This document shows, piece by piece, positions 6,230 to 13,828 of a stretch of 17,778 nt of DNA. Source of the DNA: Gemmatimonadota bacterium (GTDB lineage: Bacteria > Gemmatimonadota > Gemmatimonadetes > Gemmatimonadales > GWC2-71-9). The stretch lies in contig JAEHDT010000050.1 of assembly GCA_016880225.1 (NCBI GenBank), positions 1-17,778 of the forward strand, given 5' to 3'. The notes beneath the pieces were generated by a model. That model saw only the letters and a list, made by a program, of their open reading frames with translations. It searched no databases and was not told where the DNA came from. Numbering within the stretch: position 1 is the first letter of the stretch; the number at the start of each line of letters is the position of its first letter. The position numbers and the translations under genes were made by a program.

Positions 6230-7402
6230 GTGGCGGTAGGCGTCCGTCCCTTCCTTCAATTGCCGGAGACCGATACGACGTCGGATGCCATGCAGAACCG
6301 CGGTGAGGTATTGCGCCAGGCGAGCGTCGCGCTGCGCGGACGCACGGTCACGCTGTGGGAAGTCTCCGACCGAGCGGAAGTGTCGCCCGTACTCACGAGC
6401 GCGCCGCGCGCGACCGCCCGGGACACCGTCCTCGACCTCGATCGCACCCTGCATCACTGGGGCGCTCCGATCATCGAGGGCAGTCGCTGGGTCGGGTGCC
6501 GGCTGGACGACGCCGGGCAGTGGTGCGTGGCCCCGGTGCGGCGACACCCCGCCGCGCCGCCTCCGGGCGGCGTCGAGCGCCGCAGCCGCGAGCGCATCAC
6601 CCTGGAGCTGGCGGGTCTCTGCCTCGGCCTCGTGGACCAGGGCACGGGCACGAGCCGGCCGCGTCTGGCGGAGCCGGACGCCCTGGCCGAGCTGGTGCGG
6701 CAGCCGAGCGTGATCGCGCACGAGGTCGCCAATCCGCTGACGGCCGCGCTCGCCAGTCTCGATCTCACGCTCGAGCTGGTGCGCTCGGCGGAGGCGCTCG
6801 AGCCCGCCTTCCGCGGCGAGCTGCTCGAGGAGCTGGCGGGGGTGGGAGAGGGCATGGACCAGGCCATCGCCTTCCTGCGCTCGATTCAGGACCGGGCCCG
6901 GGGCGGCCTCGCCCGCTCGGAGCGGTTCGATGCGGCACAGGTGGTGCGCTCGTGCGTGGCGCTGGAGCGGCCGCTGGCGCGGCGGCGCGGCATCGCGCTC
7001 CAGGGCATCGTCGCCGTGAGCGGCGTCTACCTCCAGGGCGATCCGAACGCGCTCTACCAGGTCCTCACCAACCTGATCCGCAACGCCGTCTCGGCGTCCC
7101 TGGAGCGGAACACGCCCGTCGTGGTCACGCTGGGCCAGGTCGGCGACGCGCTGCGCCTCACCGTGCAAGACAACGGCGTAGGCATTCCATCGGAGAACCT
7201 CGAGCGGATCTTCGAGCCCGGGTTCACCACGCAGGAGTTCGGCTCCGGCTCGGGCACGGGACTGACGGTCGTGCGCCAGGTCACGGAGGGGATGTTCGGC
7301 GGCCGCGTGGAGGTGGACTCCGCGGTGCGGCGCGGCTCGACATTCAAGGTCACCCTTCCGATTCCCCCCCAGCGAACGCCGCGCGAGCGGACCCCGCGCT
7401 GA
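6230..7402 (+). CDS. Soluble sensor histidine kinase, orphan
   Basis: The product is about 390 residues with no membrane segment. The kinase core is complete: H-box VIAHEVANPLTAA (His164), N-box NLIRNAVSAS, G1 DNGVGIP, F-box FEPGFTT and G2 GTGLTVV. It therefore should bind ATP and autophosphorylate. Residues about 25-150 form a small N-terminal sensory region (SVALRGRTVTLWEV to LCLGLVDQ) that resembles a GAF-type fold but cannot be assigned firmly. No response regulator gene is adjacent on the same strand. The start is uncertain: GTG 6230 gives the longest form without a Shine-Dalgarno, and ATG 6290 begins just before the folded region. A GC-rich hairpin follows the stop. Confidence 0.85.
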   Translation: MAVGVRPFLQLPETDTTSDAMQNRGEVLRQASVALRGRTVTLWEVSDRAEVSPVLTSAPRATARDTVLDLDRTLHHWGAPIIEGSRWVGCRLDDAGQWCVAPVRRHPAAPPPGGVERRSRERITLELAGLCLGLVDQGTGTSRPRLAEPDALAELVRQPSVIAHEVANPLTAALASLDLTLELVRSAEALEPAFRGELLEELAGVGEGMDQAIAFLRSIQDRARGGLARSERFDAAQVVRSCVALERPLARRRGIALQGIVAVSGVYLQGDPNALYQVLTNLIRNAVSASLERNTPVVVTLGQVGDALRLTVQDNGVGIPSENLERIFEPGFTTQEFGSGSGTGLTVVRQVTEGMFGGRVEVDSAVRRGSTFKVTLPIPPQRTPRERTPR

Positions 7403-7407
7403 GGCCG

Positions 7408-7427
7408 CCGGGGCTCGCTTGCCCCGG
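7408..7427 (+). terminator. GC-rich hairpin after the histidine kinase gene
   Basis: CCGGGGC (7408-7414) pairs perfectly with GCCCCGG (7421-7427) across a six-base loop, starting five bases after the kinase stop codon. There is no T-tract, so it may slow polymerase or protect an mRNA end rather than terminate alone. Confidence 0.4.
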
Positions 7428-7473
7428 GACCGCCAGCGCCGCATTCTCGGGGGTGCTCACTCCCGGAGGATCG

Positions 7474-9336
7474 ATGGGTCCGCGCCTGTGCGTCGCCGCC
7501 AGCTTGCTCCTTGCCGCCGCCGCCGGGGCTCAGCAACCGTCTCCGAAGGCGCCGTTCACCCTGCAGGAGGTGATGATCCCGATGCGCGACGGGGTGCGCC
7601 TCCAGACGGTCATTCTCACGCCGCTCGACAAGAGCGGTCCGCTGCCGATCCTGTTCCGGCGCACCCCGTACGGCGTGCCCGCCGCGCCCCCCGAACAGAT
7701 GCCGTCGAGCTGGAAGGAGCTCGCGCAGGACGGCTACATCTTCGTGATCCAGAACCTGCGTGGGCGCTTCAAGTCGGAGGGCGTCTTCAAGCTCACGTCG
7801 CAGGTGGACCTGACGGACTCGACCGCGACCAACGAGACCACCGACGCGTACGACAGCATCGACTGGCTCGTCACGCACGTGCCGAACAACGGCAACGTGG
7901 GGATGTTCGGAGTGTCGTACGACGGGCTCACCACGGCGCTGGCGCTGCTGCACCCCCACCCGGCGCTCAAGGCGATCAGCGAGCAGGCGTCGCCCGTGGA
8001 TCAGTGGATGAACGACGACGACCACCGCTACGGCGCGCTGCGCGAGAGCTATGCCTTCGAGTACGCGGTGCTCGAGCAGGCCGACAAGCACCAGAACACG
8101 CACTTCGCCTTCGAGACGTACGACACGTACGCCTGGTATCTGGCGCTGGGTCCGCTCGCGAACATCAACGAGCGCTACCTGCACGGCTCCATTCCCTACT
8201 GGAACGACGTCGTCGCCCACCCGGACTACGACGATTTCTGGAAGAAGGAGGCCTGGATCCGCCAGCTGCACGCTTCCACGGTCCCGAACTTGAACGTCGC
8301 CGGCTTCTGGGATCAGGAGGACCCGTGGGGCCCGTGGCAGATCTTCCGCCACGCCGCCGAGCACGATCCCGACCACACCAACTTCGTGGTGGCGGGGCCC
8401 TGGTATCACGGTCAGTGGCGCGCGCCCAAGGGCGACAGCATCGGGCTCATCGCGCTGGGCGGCCACGAGACGGCGCGCGAGTTCCGCGAGACGATCGAGG
8501 CGCCGTTCTTCCGCCACTACCTGTACGGCCGCGGCGCCAAGCCGGCGTGGCAAGCGGCGACGTTCCAGTCGGGCTCGAACCGCTGGCGCACCTACGCCGT
8601 GTGGCCGCCGCAGGAGGCGAAGCCGACGAATCTCTATCTCCACGCCGACGGCACCCTGTCGTTCGACCCGCCGCGCGCTGGCCAATATCGCGAGTACGTC
8701 TCCGATCCGGCGAACCCGGTGCCGTACCGGCAGCGCCCCATCTCGCCGACGTACCCTGGCGGCGATTGGCGCACGTGGGAGGTGGCCGACCAGCGCTTCG
8801 TGGACGGGCGACCGGACGTCCTGACGTTCGTGAGCGCGCCGCTCGAGCACGACCTCACGATCACCGGCGAGGTGGCGGCCGACCTGTTCGCCGCGACGTC
8901 CGGCAGCGACGCCGACTTCGTCGTCAAGCTGATCGACGTCTATCCCGAGGACGCGCAGGCGAACGCGTGGGATGCCGAGGCCGGCCCCGCGCCCGGGCAG
9001 TACGCGCGCTCGGTGAACGGCTACGAGCTGCCGATCGCGATGGAGGTGCGGCGCGGCCGCTACGTCGCGAGCTACGAGCGCCCCCGGCCGCTCGCGCCCA
9101 ACACGCCGATCGAGTGGCACATCCCCCTGCGCGACCGCGACCACGTCTTTCTCAAGGGGCACCGGCTCATGGTGCAGGTGCAGTCCACGTGGTTCCCCCT
9201 GATCGACCGCAATCCGCAGCGGTTCGTGCCGAGCATCTACCGGGCGACCGCGGCCGACTACGTCCAGGCCACCCAGCGCGTGTACTGCTCGCCGTCGCGT
9301 CCGTCCCACATCGTGCTGCCGGTCGTGCCGCAGTGA
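7474..9336 (+). CDS. Exported CocE/NonD family serine hydrolase
   Basis: The product is 620 residues with a signal peptide (LLLAAAAGA before QQPSP). It belongs to the CocE/X-Pro dipeptidyl-peptidase S15-like family, whose members cleave esters, amides or acyl groups (cocaine esterase, alpha-amino-acid ester hydrolase, glutaryl-7-ACA acylase). The alpha/beta-hydrolase core begins with IPMRDGVRLQTVILTP. The nucleophile motif is GVSYDG with Ser148. The acid is probably Asp280 (GFWDQED) and the base His312 (GPWYHGQW). Residues about 370-620 form the C-terminal jelly-roll domain (HDLTITGEVAADLFAATSGSDADFVVKLIDVYP). GGAGG lies four bases before the ATG, so the start is firm. Its TGA overlaps the GTG of the diguanylate cyclase gene by four bases (9333-9336). 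Substrate cannot be read from sequence; peptide or amino-acid esters are plausible. Confidence 0.93.
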   Translation: MGPRLCVAASLLLAAAAGAQQPSPKAPFTLQEVMIPMRDGVRLQTVILTPLDKSGPLPILFRRTPYGVPAAPPEQMPSSWKELAQDGYIFVIQNLRGRFKSEGVFKLTSQVDLTDSTATNETTDAYDSIDWLVTHVPNNGNVGMFGVSYDGLTTALALLHPHPALKAISEQASPVDQWMNDDDHRYGALRESYAFEYAVLEQADKHQNTHFAFETYDTYAWYLALGPLANINERYLHGSIPYWNDVVAHPDYDDFWKKEAWIRQLHASTVPNLNVAGFWDQEDPWGPWQIFRHAAEHDPDHTNFVVAGPWYHGQWRAPKGDSIGLIALGGHETAREFRETIEAPFFRHYLYGRGAKPAWQAATFQSGSNRWRTYAVWPPQEAKPTNLYLHADGTLSFDPPRAGQYREYVSDPANPVPYRQRPISPTYPGGDWRTWEVADQRFVDGRPDVLTFVSAPLEHDLTITGEVAADLFAATSGSDADFVVKLIDVYPEDAQANAWDAEAGPAPGQYARSVNGYELPIAMEVRRGRYVASYERPRPLAPNTPIEWHIPLRDRDHVFLKGHRLMVQVQSTWFPLIDRNPQRFVPSIYRATAADYVQATQRVYCSPSRPSHIVLPVVPQ

Positions 9337-10997
9337 GCGTCTGGGAAGAAGCCATCACGCGGCGGCTGCGCGCGCTGCACCTGGGCAGCATCAAGAGCCA
9401 GATCCTGGTGTTCGCGGTGGTCGCGACACTCGTCCCGACCCTCGCGACGACGGTCGTGTCGTACCGGCAGCTCCGGGAGTCGCTCGCGGGCCGTGTGGCG
9501 CTCGAGCTGCGCGGCGCGAGCGCCGGGGCGGCGTGGGAGGTCGATCAGTGGCTCGGCGAGCGGCTGCACGACCTGCACGTGGCGGCGACCTCGTTCGCGG
9601 TCTCCGAGAATCTGTCTCGGATGACCGGGAGCGGGGGCGGGCAGGCCGCCGGCCGGCTGCGCGACTACCTCAACACGATGCGGGAGCGGTGCAGCGACTG
9701 CGAGGCGCTGCTGATCAGCGACGCCCGCGGCCGCACCGTGGTATCGAGCGGCGGCCGCATGAGCGGCGTCCAGTTCAGCCTCGATCGATTGAGCGGCCTG
9801 CGGACGGCCGATGCCCTTGTGGGCGACGCGTATTGGGACGCGGGGCTGGGTAGAGCCGCGATCGCGGTCGCGGTTCCGGTCCGCGAGCCGGATGGCCGCT
9901 TTCTTGGCGCCCTCACCGCCAAGATCAGCCTGCGTCCCGTCGCCGACCTGCTGCAGCGGCTCGCACCGGACGGGGGGGAGGGGGGCGACCTCTTCGTGAT
10001 GACGGAGCAGGGCCGGCTGGTCCTCAGGTCCCGGATGAGCTCGGCGGAGCTGATGCGGACGAAACTCCCGGTGGCGGTGACCCAGCCGCTGTTCGACAAC
10101 GAAGGCGCGAGCGTCGAGTACCGGCGCGCCGACGGACAAGACGTCGTCGGCACGCTGCGGCGCGTGCCCGCGCTGCGTTGGGCGGCAGTGGCAGAGCTGC
10201 CGCGGCGCGGGGCCCTGGCCGGCGGAGCGGGTATCGCCAGCGTGATGCTGTTCGTCGTGCTGCTCGCGGGCCTGGGGCTCGTCGCGTACGCGCTGGGACT
10301 GTTGATCGTGCGCCCGCTGGGCCGCCTCACCGCCGCCGCCGCGAAAGTTGCCGCCGGAGACCTGTCGGCCGAGCTTCCGGTGGGCGGCGGGGGCGAGGTG
10401 GGCTACCTGACGCAGGTGTTCAAGAACCTGGTGACGCGGGTGCGGGAGCGGGAAGGGCAGGGGGAGCTGGAGCGCCTCTCCGTCACCGACGCGCTCACCG
10501 GCCTCTACAACCGGCGCCATCTGATGGGGACGCTCGCCAACGAGGTGCAGCGGTCGCGGCGCCTGCGGCGCAGCTTCGCGGTGCTGCTCGTCGACGTCGA
10601 TCACTTCAAGCAATACAACGACACCCATGGGCACCTCGCGGGCGACGCGGCGCTCGTGAAGATCGCGGAGATCCTGCGGAAGACGACGCGCGCGGTCGAC
10701 TCGGTGGCGCGCTACGGTGGCGAGGAGTTCCTGGTGATGCTGCTCGAGACCACGCTGCAGACCGCGGCGACCGTGGCCGAGCGGATCCGGTCGCGCGTGG
10801 GGGCCGAGAGCTTCGAGGGCGGGCACGTGACGGTGAGCATCGGTGCGGCCGAGTACCCCTCGCACGGCGACACGCCGGAGGAGCTGATCGCGAGCGCCGA
10901 CGCGGCGATGTACCGCGCGAAAGGTGCGGGGCGGGACCGCGTGATGGTCGCCGGAGCGCCGGAGGAGGGGGAGCGTCGCCGTCAGGGAGACGGATGA
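9333..10997 (+). CDS. Membrane diguanylate cyclase: extracytoplasmic sensor, HAMP, GGDEF
   Basis: The product is 554 residues and makes c-di-GMP from two GTP. A transmembrane helix at about 23-43 (ILVFAVVATLVPTLATTVV) and another at about 298-322 flank a 250-residue extracytoplasmic domain of dCache type. That domain includes Cys120-SD-Cys123, the only cysteines seen. A HAMP segment (VRPLGRLTAAAAKVAAGDLSAELP) leads to a GGDEF domain with TDALTGLYNRR, VDVDHFKQYNDTHGH and GGEEF at 462-466, all intact. The inhibitory-site motif RAVD (453-456) sits five residues before the signature. The GTG start overlaps the hydrolase stop (GTGA) and has no Shine-Dalgarno, so translation is probably coupled to the hydrolase gene. 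Its 3' end overlaps the convergent acr3 gene by 16 bases. Confidence 0.93.
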   Translation: MSVWEEAITRRLRALHLGSIKSQILVFAVVATLVPTLATTVVSYRQLRESLAGRVALELRGASAGAAWEVDQWLGERLHDLHVAATSFAVSENLSRMTGSGGGQAAGRLRDYLNTMRERCSDCEALLISDARGRTVVSSGGRMSGVQFSLDRLSGLRTADALVGDAYWDAGLGRAAIAVAVPVREPDGRFLGALTAKISLRPVADLLQRLAPDGGEGGDLFVMTEQGRLVLRSRMSSAELMRTKLPVAVTQPLFDNEGASVEYRRADGQDVVGTLRRVPALRWAAVAELPRRGALAGGAGIASVMLFVVLLAGLGLVAYALGLLIVRPLGRLTAAAAKVAAGDLSAELPVGGGGEVGYLTQVFKNLVTRVREREGQGELERLSVTDALTGLYNRRHLMGTLANEVQRSRRLRRSFAVLLVDVDHFKQYNDTHGHLAGDAALVKIAEILRKTTRAVDSVARYGGEEFLVMLLETTLQTAATVAERIRSRVGAESFEGGHVTVSIGAAEYPSHGDTPEELIASADAAMYRAKGAGRDRVMVAGAPEEGERRRQGDG

Positions 10998-12034
10998 AGG
11001 ACGTACCACCCCTTGGTGCGGTTGACGATCTGGACCACCGATAGCATGACCGGCACCTCGATCAGCACGCCGACCACCGTCGCCAGCGCGGCCCCGGACT
11101 CGAGCCCGAACACGCCGATCGCCGTCGCTACCGCGAGCTCGAAGAAGTTGCTCGCGCCGATCAGCGCGGAGGGGCCGGCGACCCGGTGCGACTCGCCCAC
11201 CACCCGATTGAGGAGGTAGGCCAAGGTGCTGTTGAGGTACACCTGGATGAGGATCGGCACCGCGAGCAGCGCGATGACGATCGGCTGTGCCAGGATTTGC
11301 GTGCCCTGGAAGCCGAACAGCAGGACCAGGGTGGTGATGAGCGCGCCCAGCGAGATGGGATGGAGCCGCTTGAGCGTGCGGGCGAGCCGCTCGACTCCAC
11401 CCCGTCGCAGCAGGGCACCGCGCCACAGCTGCGCCGCCACGACCGGGACCAGGATGTAGAGCACGACGGACAACACCAGAGTATCCCAGGGCACGGTGAT
11501 CGCTGAGAGCCCGAGCAGCAGGCTCACGAGCGGGGCGAAGGCGACCACCATGATGGCGTCGTTGAGCGCGACCTGGGTGAGGGTGAAGTTCGGGTCGCCA
11601 TCCGACAGGTCGCTCCAGACGAATACCATCGCCGTGCACGGCGCCGCGGCCAGGAGAATGAGCCCCGCCACGTAGGAGTCGAGCTGGGCCGCAGGGAGTG
11701 CGCCGGCCAAGAGATGCCGGACGAAGATCCAGGCGAGCAGCGCCATGGAGAACGGTTTCACCGCCCAGTTCACGAACAAAGTGACGCCGATCCCTCTCCA
11801 ATGCTCTCGCACCCGGCCGATCGCGGCGAAATCGATCTTCAAGAGCATCGGCACGATCATCAGCCATATCAGAATTGCGACGGGGAGGTTCACCTGCGCG
11901 ATCTTCAGGCCGCCGATCGCGCCGAACGCCGCCGGGAACACCCGACCGAGCGCGATCCCGGCCGCGATCCCGACAAGCACCCAGGCCGTCAGGTAGCGCT
12001 CGACCACCCTCCGGGGACTGCCGGGCGTGGTCAT
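10982..12034 (-). CDS. acr3: Arsenite efflux transporter, ACR3 family
   Basis: The product is a 350-residue polytopic membrane protein with about ten hydrophobic helices, the usual length of ACR3. It exports As(III) as arsenite, driven by the proton gradient. Family landmarks are present: VNLPVAILIWLMIVPML near the N-terminus, the conserved Cys133 in AAPCTAMVFVWS, ALNDAIMVVAFAP, and Glu299 in GASNFFELAVATAIGVF. The start ATG overlaps the arsC stop as ATGA (12031-12034), so translation is coupled. It is the last gene of the arsR-arsM-arsC-acr3 operon; its 3' end overlaps the convergent diguanylate cyclase gene. Homology to the BASS superfamily is known, but the operon and motifs make arsenite efflux the firm reading. 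Confidence 0.95.
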   Translation of the reverse strand: MTTPGSPRRVVERYLTAWVLVGIAAGIALGRVFPAAFGAIGGLKIAQVNLPVAILIWLMIVPMLLKIDFAAIGRVREHWRGIGVTLFVNWAVKPFSMALLAWIFVRHLLAGALPAAQLDSYVAGLILLAAAPCTAMVFVWSDLSDGDPNFTLTQVALNDAIMVVAFAPLVSLLLGLSAITVPWDTLVLSVVLYILVPVVAAQLWRGALLRRGGVERLARTLKRLHPISLGALITTLVLLFGFQGTQILAQPIVIALLAVPILIQVYLNSTLAYLLNRVVGESHRVAGPSALIGASNFFELAVATAIGVFGLESGAALATVVGVLIEVPVMLSVVQIVNRTKGWYVLHPSP

Positions 12035-12540
12035 CCGGCCGGCTCGCCCTCGGCCCCGCCGATCGCGCGCACCCGCGCTGCGAGCGCCAGCCGCTCCAGG
12101 CGCTCGAGCGGCAGGGCGAGGAGCAGATCGATGCGCCGGTTGAGCAGCAGGAACGTCTCGCGGAACGCGGCCCGCCTCGTGGCGTCGTCCCCCGCCACCG
12201 TCGCGGGATCGGGCATCCCCCAATGGGCCAGCATCGGCTGGCTGGGGAAGATCGGGCACGATTCCTTCGCCCGGTCGCACACGGTGATCACGAAGTCCCA
12301 CGGTTCCCGCTCGAGGCCGTCCACCGGCCGCGGTGGACGGCCCCCCCAGTCGATTCCGTAGTCCCGCAGGGTCTCGACGGCCAGAGGATTGACGCGCGCC
12401 GCGGGCTGGGAACCGGCGCTCTCCGCTACGATGCGCCCACGTGCCTTGCGGTTCACGATCGCCTCCGCCATCTGGCTCCGGGCAGAGTTGCCCGTGCACA
12501 GGAACAACATCCGGAAGGGACCGCGCCGCGGGCCCGCCAT
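12031..12540 (-). CDS. arsC: Arsenate reductase ArsC, low-molecular-weight phosphatase type (thioredoxin-coupled)
   Basis: The product is 169 residues and reduces As(V) to As(III). It is of the LMW-PTP-related type: the P-loop MLFLCTGNSARSQ carries nucleophile Cys15, and VCDRAKESC supplies Cys88 and Cys95 at the seven-residue spacing of the S. aureus/B. subtilis ArsC redox relay. All three cysteines are present, so thioredoxin-coupled catalysis is likely. A C-terminal tail of about 30 residues after the core (LALPLERLERLALAARVRA and on) extends beyond the minimal enzyme. ATG 12540 gives an extra ten residues; ATG 12510, directly at MLFLCTG, is the alternative. The arsM stop lies three bases upstream and the arsC stop overlaps acr3. 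Confidence 0.94.
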   Translation of the reverse strand: MAGPRRGPFRMLFLCTGNSARSQMAEAIVNRKARGRIVAESAGSQPAARVNPLAVETLRDYGIDWGGRPPRPVDGLEREPWDFVITVCDRAKESCPIFPSQPMLAHWGMPDPATVAGDDATRRAAFRETFLLLNRRIDLLLALPLERLERLALAARVRAIGGAEGEPAG

Positions 12541-12543
12541 CGG

Positions 12544-13368
12544 CTACGCCCTGGCCTCGGGCTTCCGCGCCCGCACGAACGCCCCCATCACCCGGCTGCT
12601 CACCTCCCGGGCCAGCACTTCCGTGTCGAGTCCCGCGCCCGTGAGCAGCGCCTCGGCATCGGAGAACTCGTAGATCCGGGTCGGCTCGATGCTGATGTCT
12701 TCGAAGCCGTGCTCCGCGAGCAGCGTGCGGAACTCGCGCTCCTCGAGCGCCCCGGCGAGGCACCCCACCCACAGCTCCATGCTCGCGCGCACCGCGGGCG
12801 GCATCGCGCCGCGCACCACCACGTCCGACACGGCGAACCGGCCGCCCGGCTTGAGCACCCGGGCCGCCTCGGCGAACACCCTGCGCTTGTCCGCGGCCAG
12901 GTTGATGACGCAGTTCGAGATGATGACGTCCACCGACGCGTCGGGGAGCGGGATGTGCTCGATGTCGCCGTTCAGGAACTCGACGTTCGTCGCGCCCGCC
13001 TTGCGCTGGTTCTCCCGGGCGAGCGAGAGCATCTCGTCCGTCATGTCGAGGCCGTAGGCTTTACCGGTGGGCCCGACGCGCTGAGCCGACAGCAGTACGT
13101 CGATGCCGCCGCCCGAGCCGAGATCCAAAACCACTTCGCCCGGGTGCAGCTCCGCGAGGGCGGTCGGATTGCCGCAGCCGAGGGACGCGAGCACGGCTTG
13201 TTGCGGGAGCCCGGCCGTTTGCGCGGTATCGTACAGGTCCGTCGTGATCGGATCGCCGCAGCAGCCGCCGTCCCCTCCGCAGCAGCCCCCACCGCCTCCC
13301 GCGAGCACGCGGAGCGCCGCCTGGCCGTACTTCTCCCGCACCGTGTCCTTGATGTCTTTCCCGTCCAT
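12544..13368 (-). CDS. arsM: Arsenite S-adenosylmethionine methyltransferase ArsM
   Basis: The product is 274 residues and methylates As(III), giving methylated and volatile arsenicals. The SAM motif VVLDLGSGGGIDVLLSAQ begins at about residue 79, followed by GLDMTDEML. The three As(III)-binding cysteines expected of ArsM are present: Cys65 (SLGCGNP), Cys153 (SNCVINL) and Cys203 (WVGCLAG). An N-terminal Gly/Cys cluster, two CC pairs between residues 24 and 38, adds four thiols, as in many bacterial ArsM proteins. GGAGG is eight bases before ATG 13368, so the start is firm; an in-frame upstream ATG would run into the operator. It lies 69 bases downstream of arsR with an ArsR-type inverted repeat between them, and three bases upstream of arsC. 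Confidence 0.95.
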   Translation of the reverse strand: MDGKDIKDTVREKYGQAALRVLAGGGGGCCGGDGGCCGDPITTDLYDTAQTAGLPQQAVLASLGCGNPTALAELHPGEVVLDLGSGGGIDVLLSAQRVGPTGKAYGLDMTDEMLSLARENQRKAGATNVEFLNGDIEHIPLPDASVDVIISNCVINLAADKRRVFAEAARVLKPGGRFAVSDVVVRGAMPPAVRASMELWVGCLAGALEEREFRTLLAEHGFEDISIEPTRIYEFSDAEALLTGAGLDTEVLAREVSSRVMGAFVRARKPEARA

Positions 13369-13395
13369 GTCGCGATCCTCCCTCACTGGATATGA

Positions 13396-13411
13396 ATCAA
13401 TCGTTGTTGAT
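13396..13411 (-). promoter_or_regulatory. Probable ArsR operator upstream of arsM
   Basis: On the minus strand this reads ATCAA-CAACGA-TTGAT, a perfect five-base inverted repeat with a six-base spacer, the classic ArsR/SmtB site form. It lies between arsR (ends 13438) and arsM (starts 13368), in an AT-rich island within GC-rich DNA. It has the same geometry as the site upstream of arsR. No convincing -35 is visible beside it, so it may tune a weak internal promoter. Confidence 0.65.
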
Positions 13412-13437
13412 ATATGAGCCCAAAAAAACACCAGCGT

Positions 13438-13764
13438 TCACTCACAGCACGCGCTCCGACAGCTGCCGGCGTGCTTGCCCGGGTGCACCGCCGCGGCGAA
13501 CGCGGCGATCTCGTCCAAAGCGTCACGGTTGAGCGCGTAGTGCACCCAGCGGCCGTCCCGGCGATCGGTGACCAACCCGGCGTCCTTGAGCACCTTCAAA
13601 TGGAAGGACAGGCGGGACTGCGCGGCGTCGAGCGCGTCTTGCAGCTCGCACACGCAGCGCTCGCCGTGCGACAGCAGACGCACGACCTCGACGCGGGTCT
13701 CGTCCGAGAGGGCGTGGAACCAGCGCGCGGCCCGGGATGACTGGGGCAGGGTGGCGGTGGGCAT
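13438..13764 (-). CDS. arsR: Arsenite-responsive repressor ArsR
   Basis: The product is a 108-residue winged-helix repressor of the ArsR/SmtB family, which leaves DNA when As(III) binds. The family pattern is clear: WFHALSDETRVEVVRLL, then the metal site ERCVCEL with Cys37 and Cys39 as in plasmid R773 ArsR. The recognition helix region is AAQSRLSFHLKVLKDAGLV and the wing is DRRDGRWVHYAL. The C-terminus adds Cys102, Cys106 and Cys107 (GSCRSACCE), reminiscent of the C-terminal thiol site of Acidithiobacillus ArsR. No Shine-Dalgarno precedes the ATG, and the predicted transcription start falls on its first base, so the mRNA is probably leaderless. It is the first gene of the ars operon and likely represses itself through the upstream inverted repeat. 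Confidence 0.95.
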   Translation of the reverse strand: MPTATLPQSSRAARWFHALSDETRVEVVRLLSHGERCVCELQDALDAAQSRLSFHLKVLKDAGLVTDRRDGRWVHYALNRDALDEIAAFAAAVHPGKHAGSCRSACCE

Positions 13765-13770
13765 GCGGAG

Positions 13771-13798
13771 AACATATCAAGAAACATCGATATGTCAA
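13771..13798 (-). promoter_or_regulatory. arsR promoter (TTGACA-N16-TATGTT), leaderless
   Basis: On the minus strand a perfect -35 TTGACA (13798-13793) is followed after 16 bases by TATGTT (13776-13771). The next seventh base is the A of the arsR ATG at 13764, so the transcript should begin at or next to the start codon. The ArsR-like inverted repeat fills the spacer. Confidence 0.65.
13776..13791. promoter_or_regulatory. Probable ArsR operator in the arsR promoter
   Basis: Plus strand ATCAA-GAAACA-TCGAT; minus strand ATCGA-TGTTTC-TTGAT. The half-sites match at four of five positions, and an outer CATATC/GATATG pairing extends the dyad to 13773-13794. It lies between the -35 and -10 of the arsR promoter, so bound repressor would block polymerase. 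Core and spacer lengths equal those of the site at 13396-13411. Confidence 0.7.
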
Positions 13799-13820
13799 TG
13801 GCGCGAGTGCGAGTTATACT
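13792..13820 (+). promoter_or_regulatory. Candidate divergent promoter for the 54-residue membrane protein
   Basis: ATGTCA (13792-13797) matches the -35 consensus at four positions. After 17 bases comes TATACT (13815-13820), a good -10. The expected start, about 13827, is two bases before the ATG at 13829, so this transcript too would be nearly leaderless. The -35 overlaps that of the arsR promoter on the other strand. Confidence 0.45.
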
Positions 13821-13828
13821 TCCGCCTC

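Noticed and set aside
7054..9309. A 751-codon open frame on the minus strand opposite the CocE gene, and similar long frames at 9258-11867 and 4843-6189
   Set aside because: These are Arg/Val/Leu/Gln-rich shadows of real genes caused by the high GC content. They contain no recognisable domain and oppose genes with clear motifs.
13421..13430. T-tract (minus strand) after arsR as an intrinsic terminator splitting the ars operon
   Set aside because: Only a four-pair imperfect stem can be drawn upstream of the T-run, which is too weak to call.
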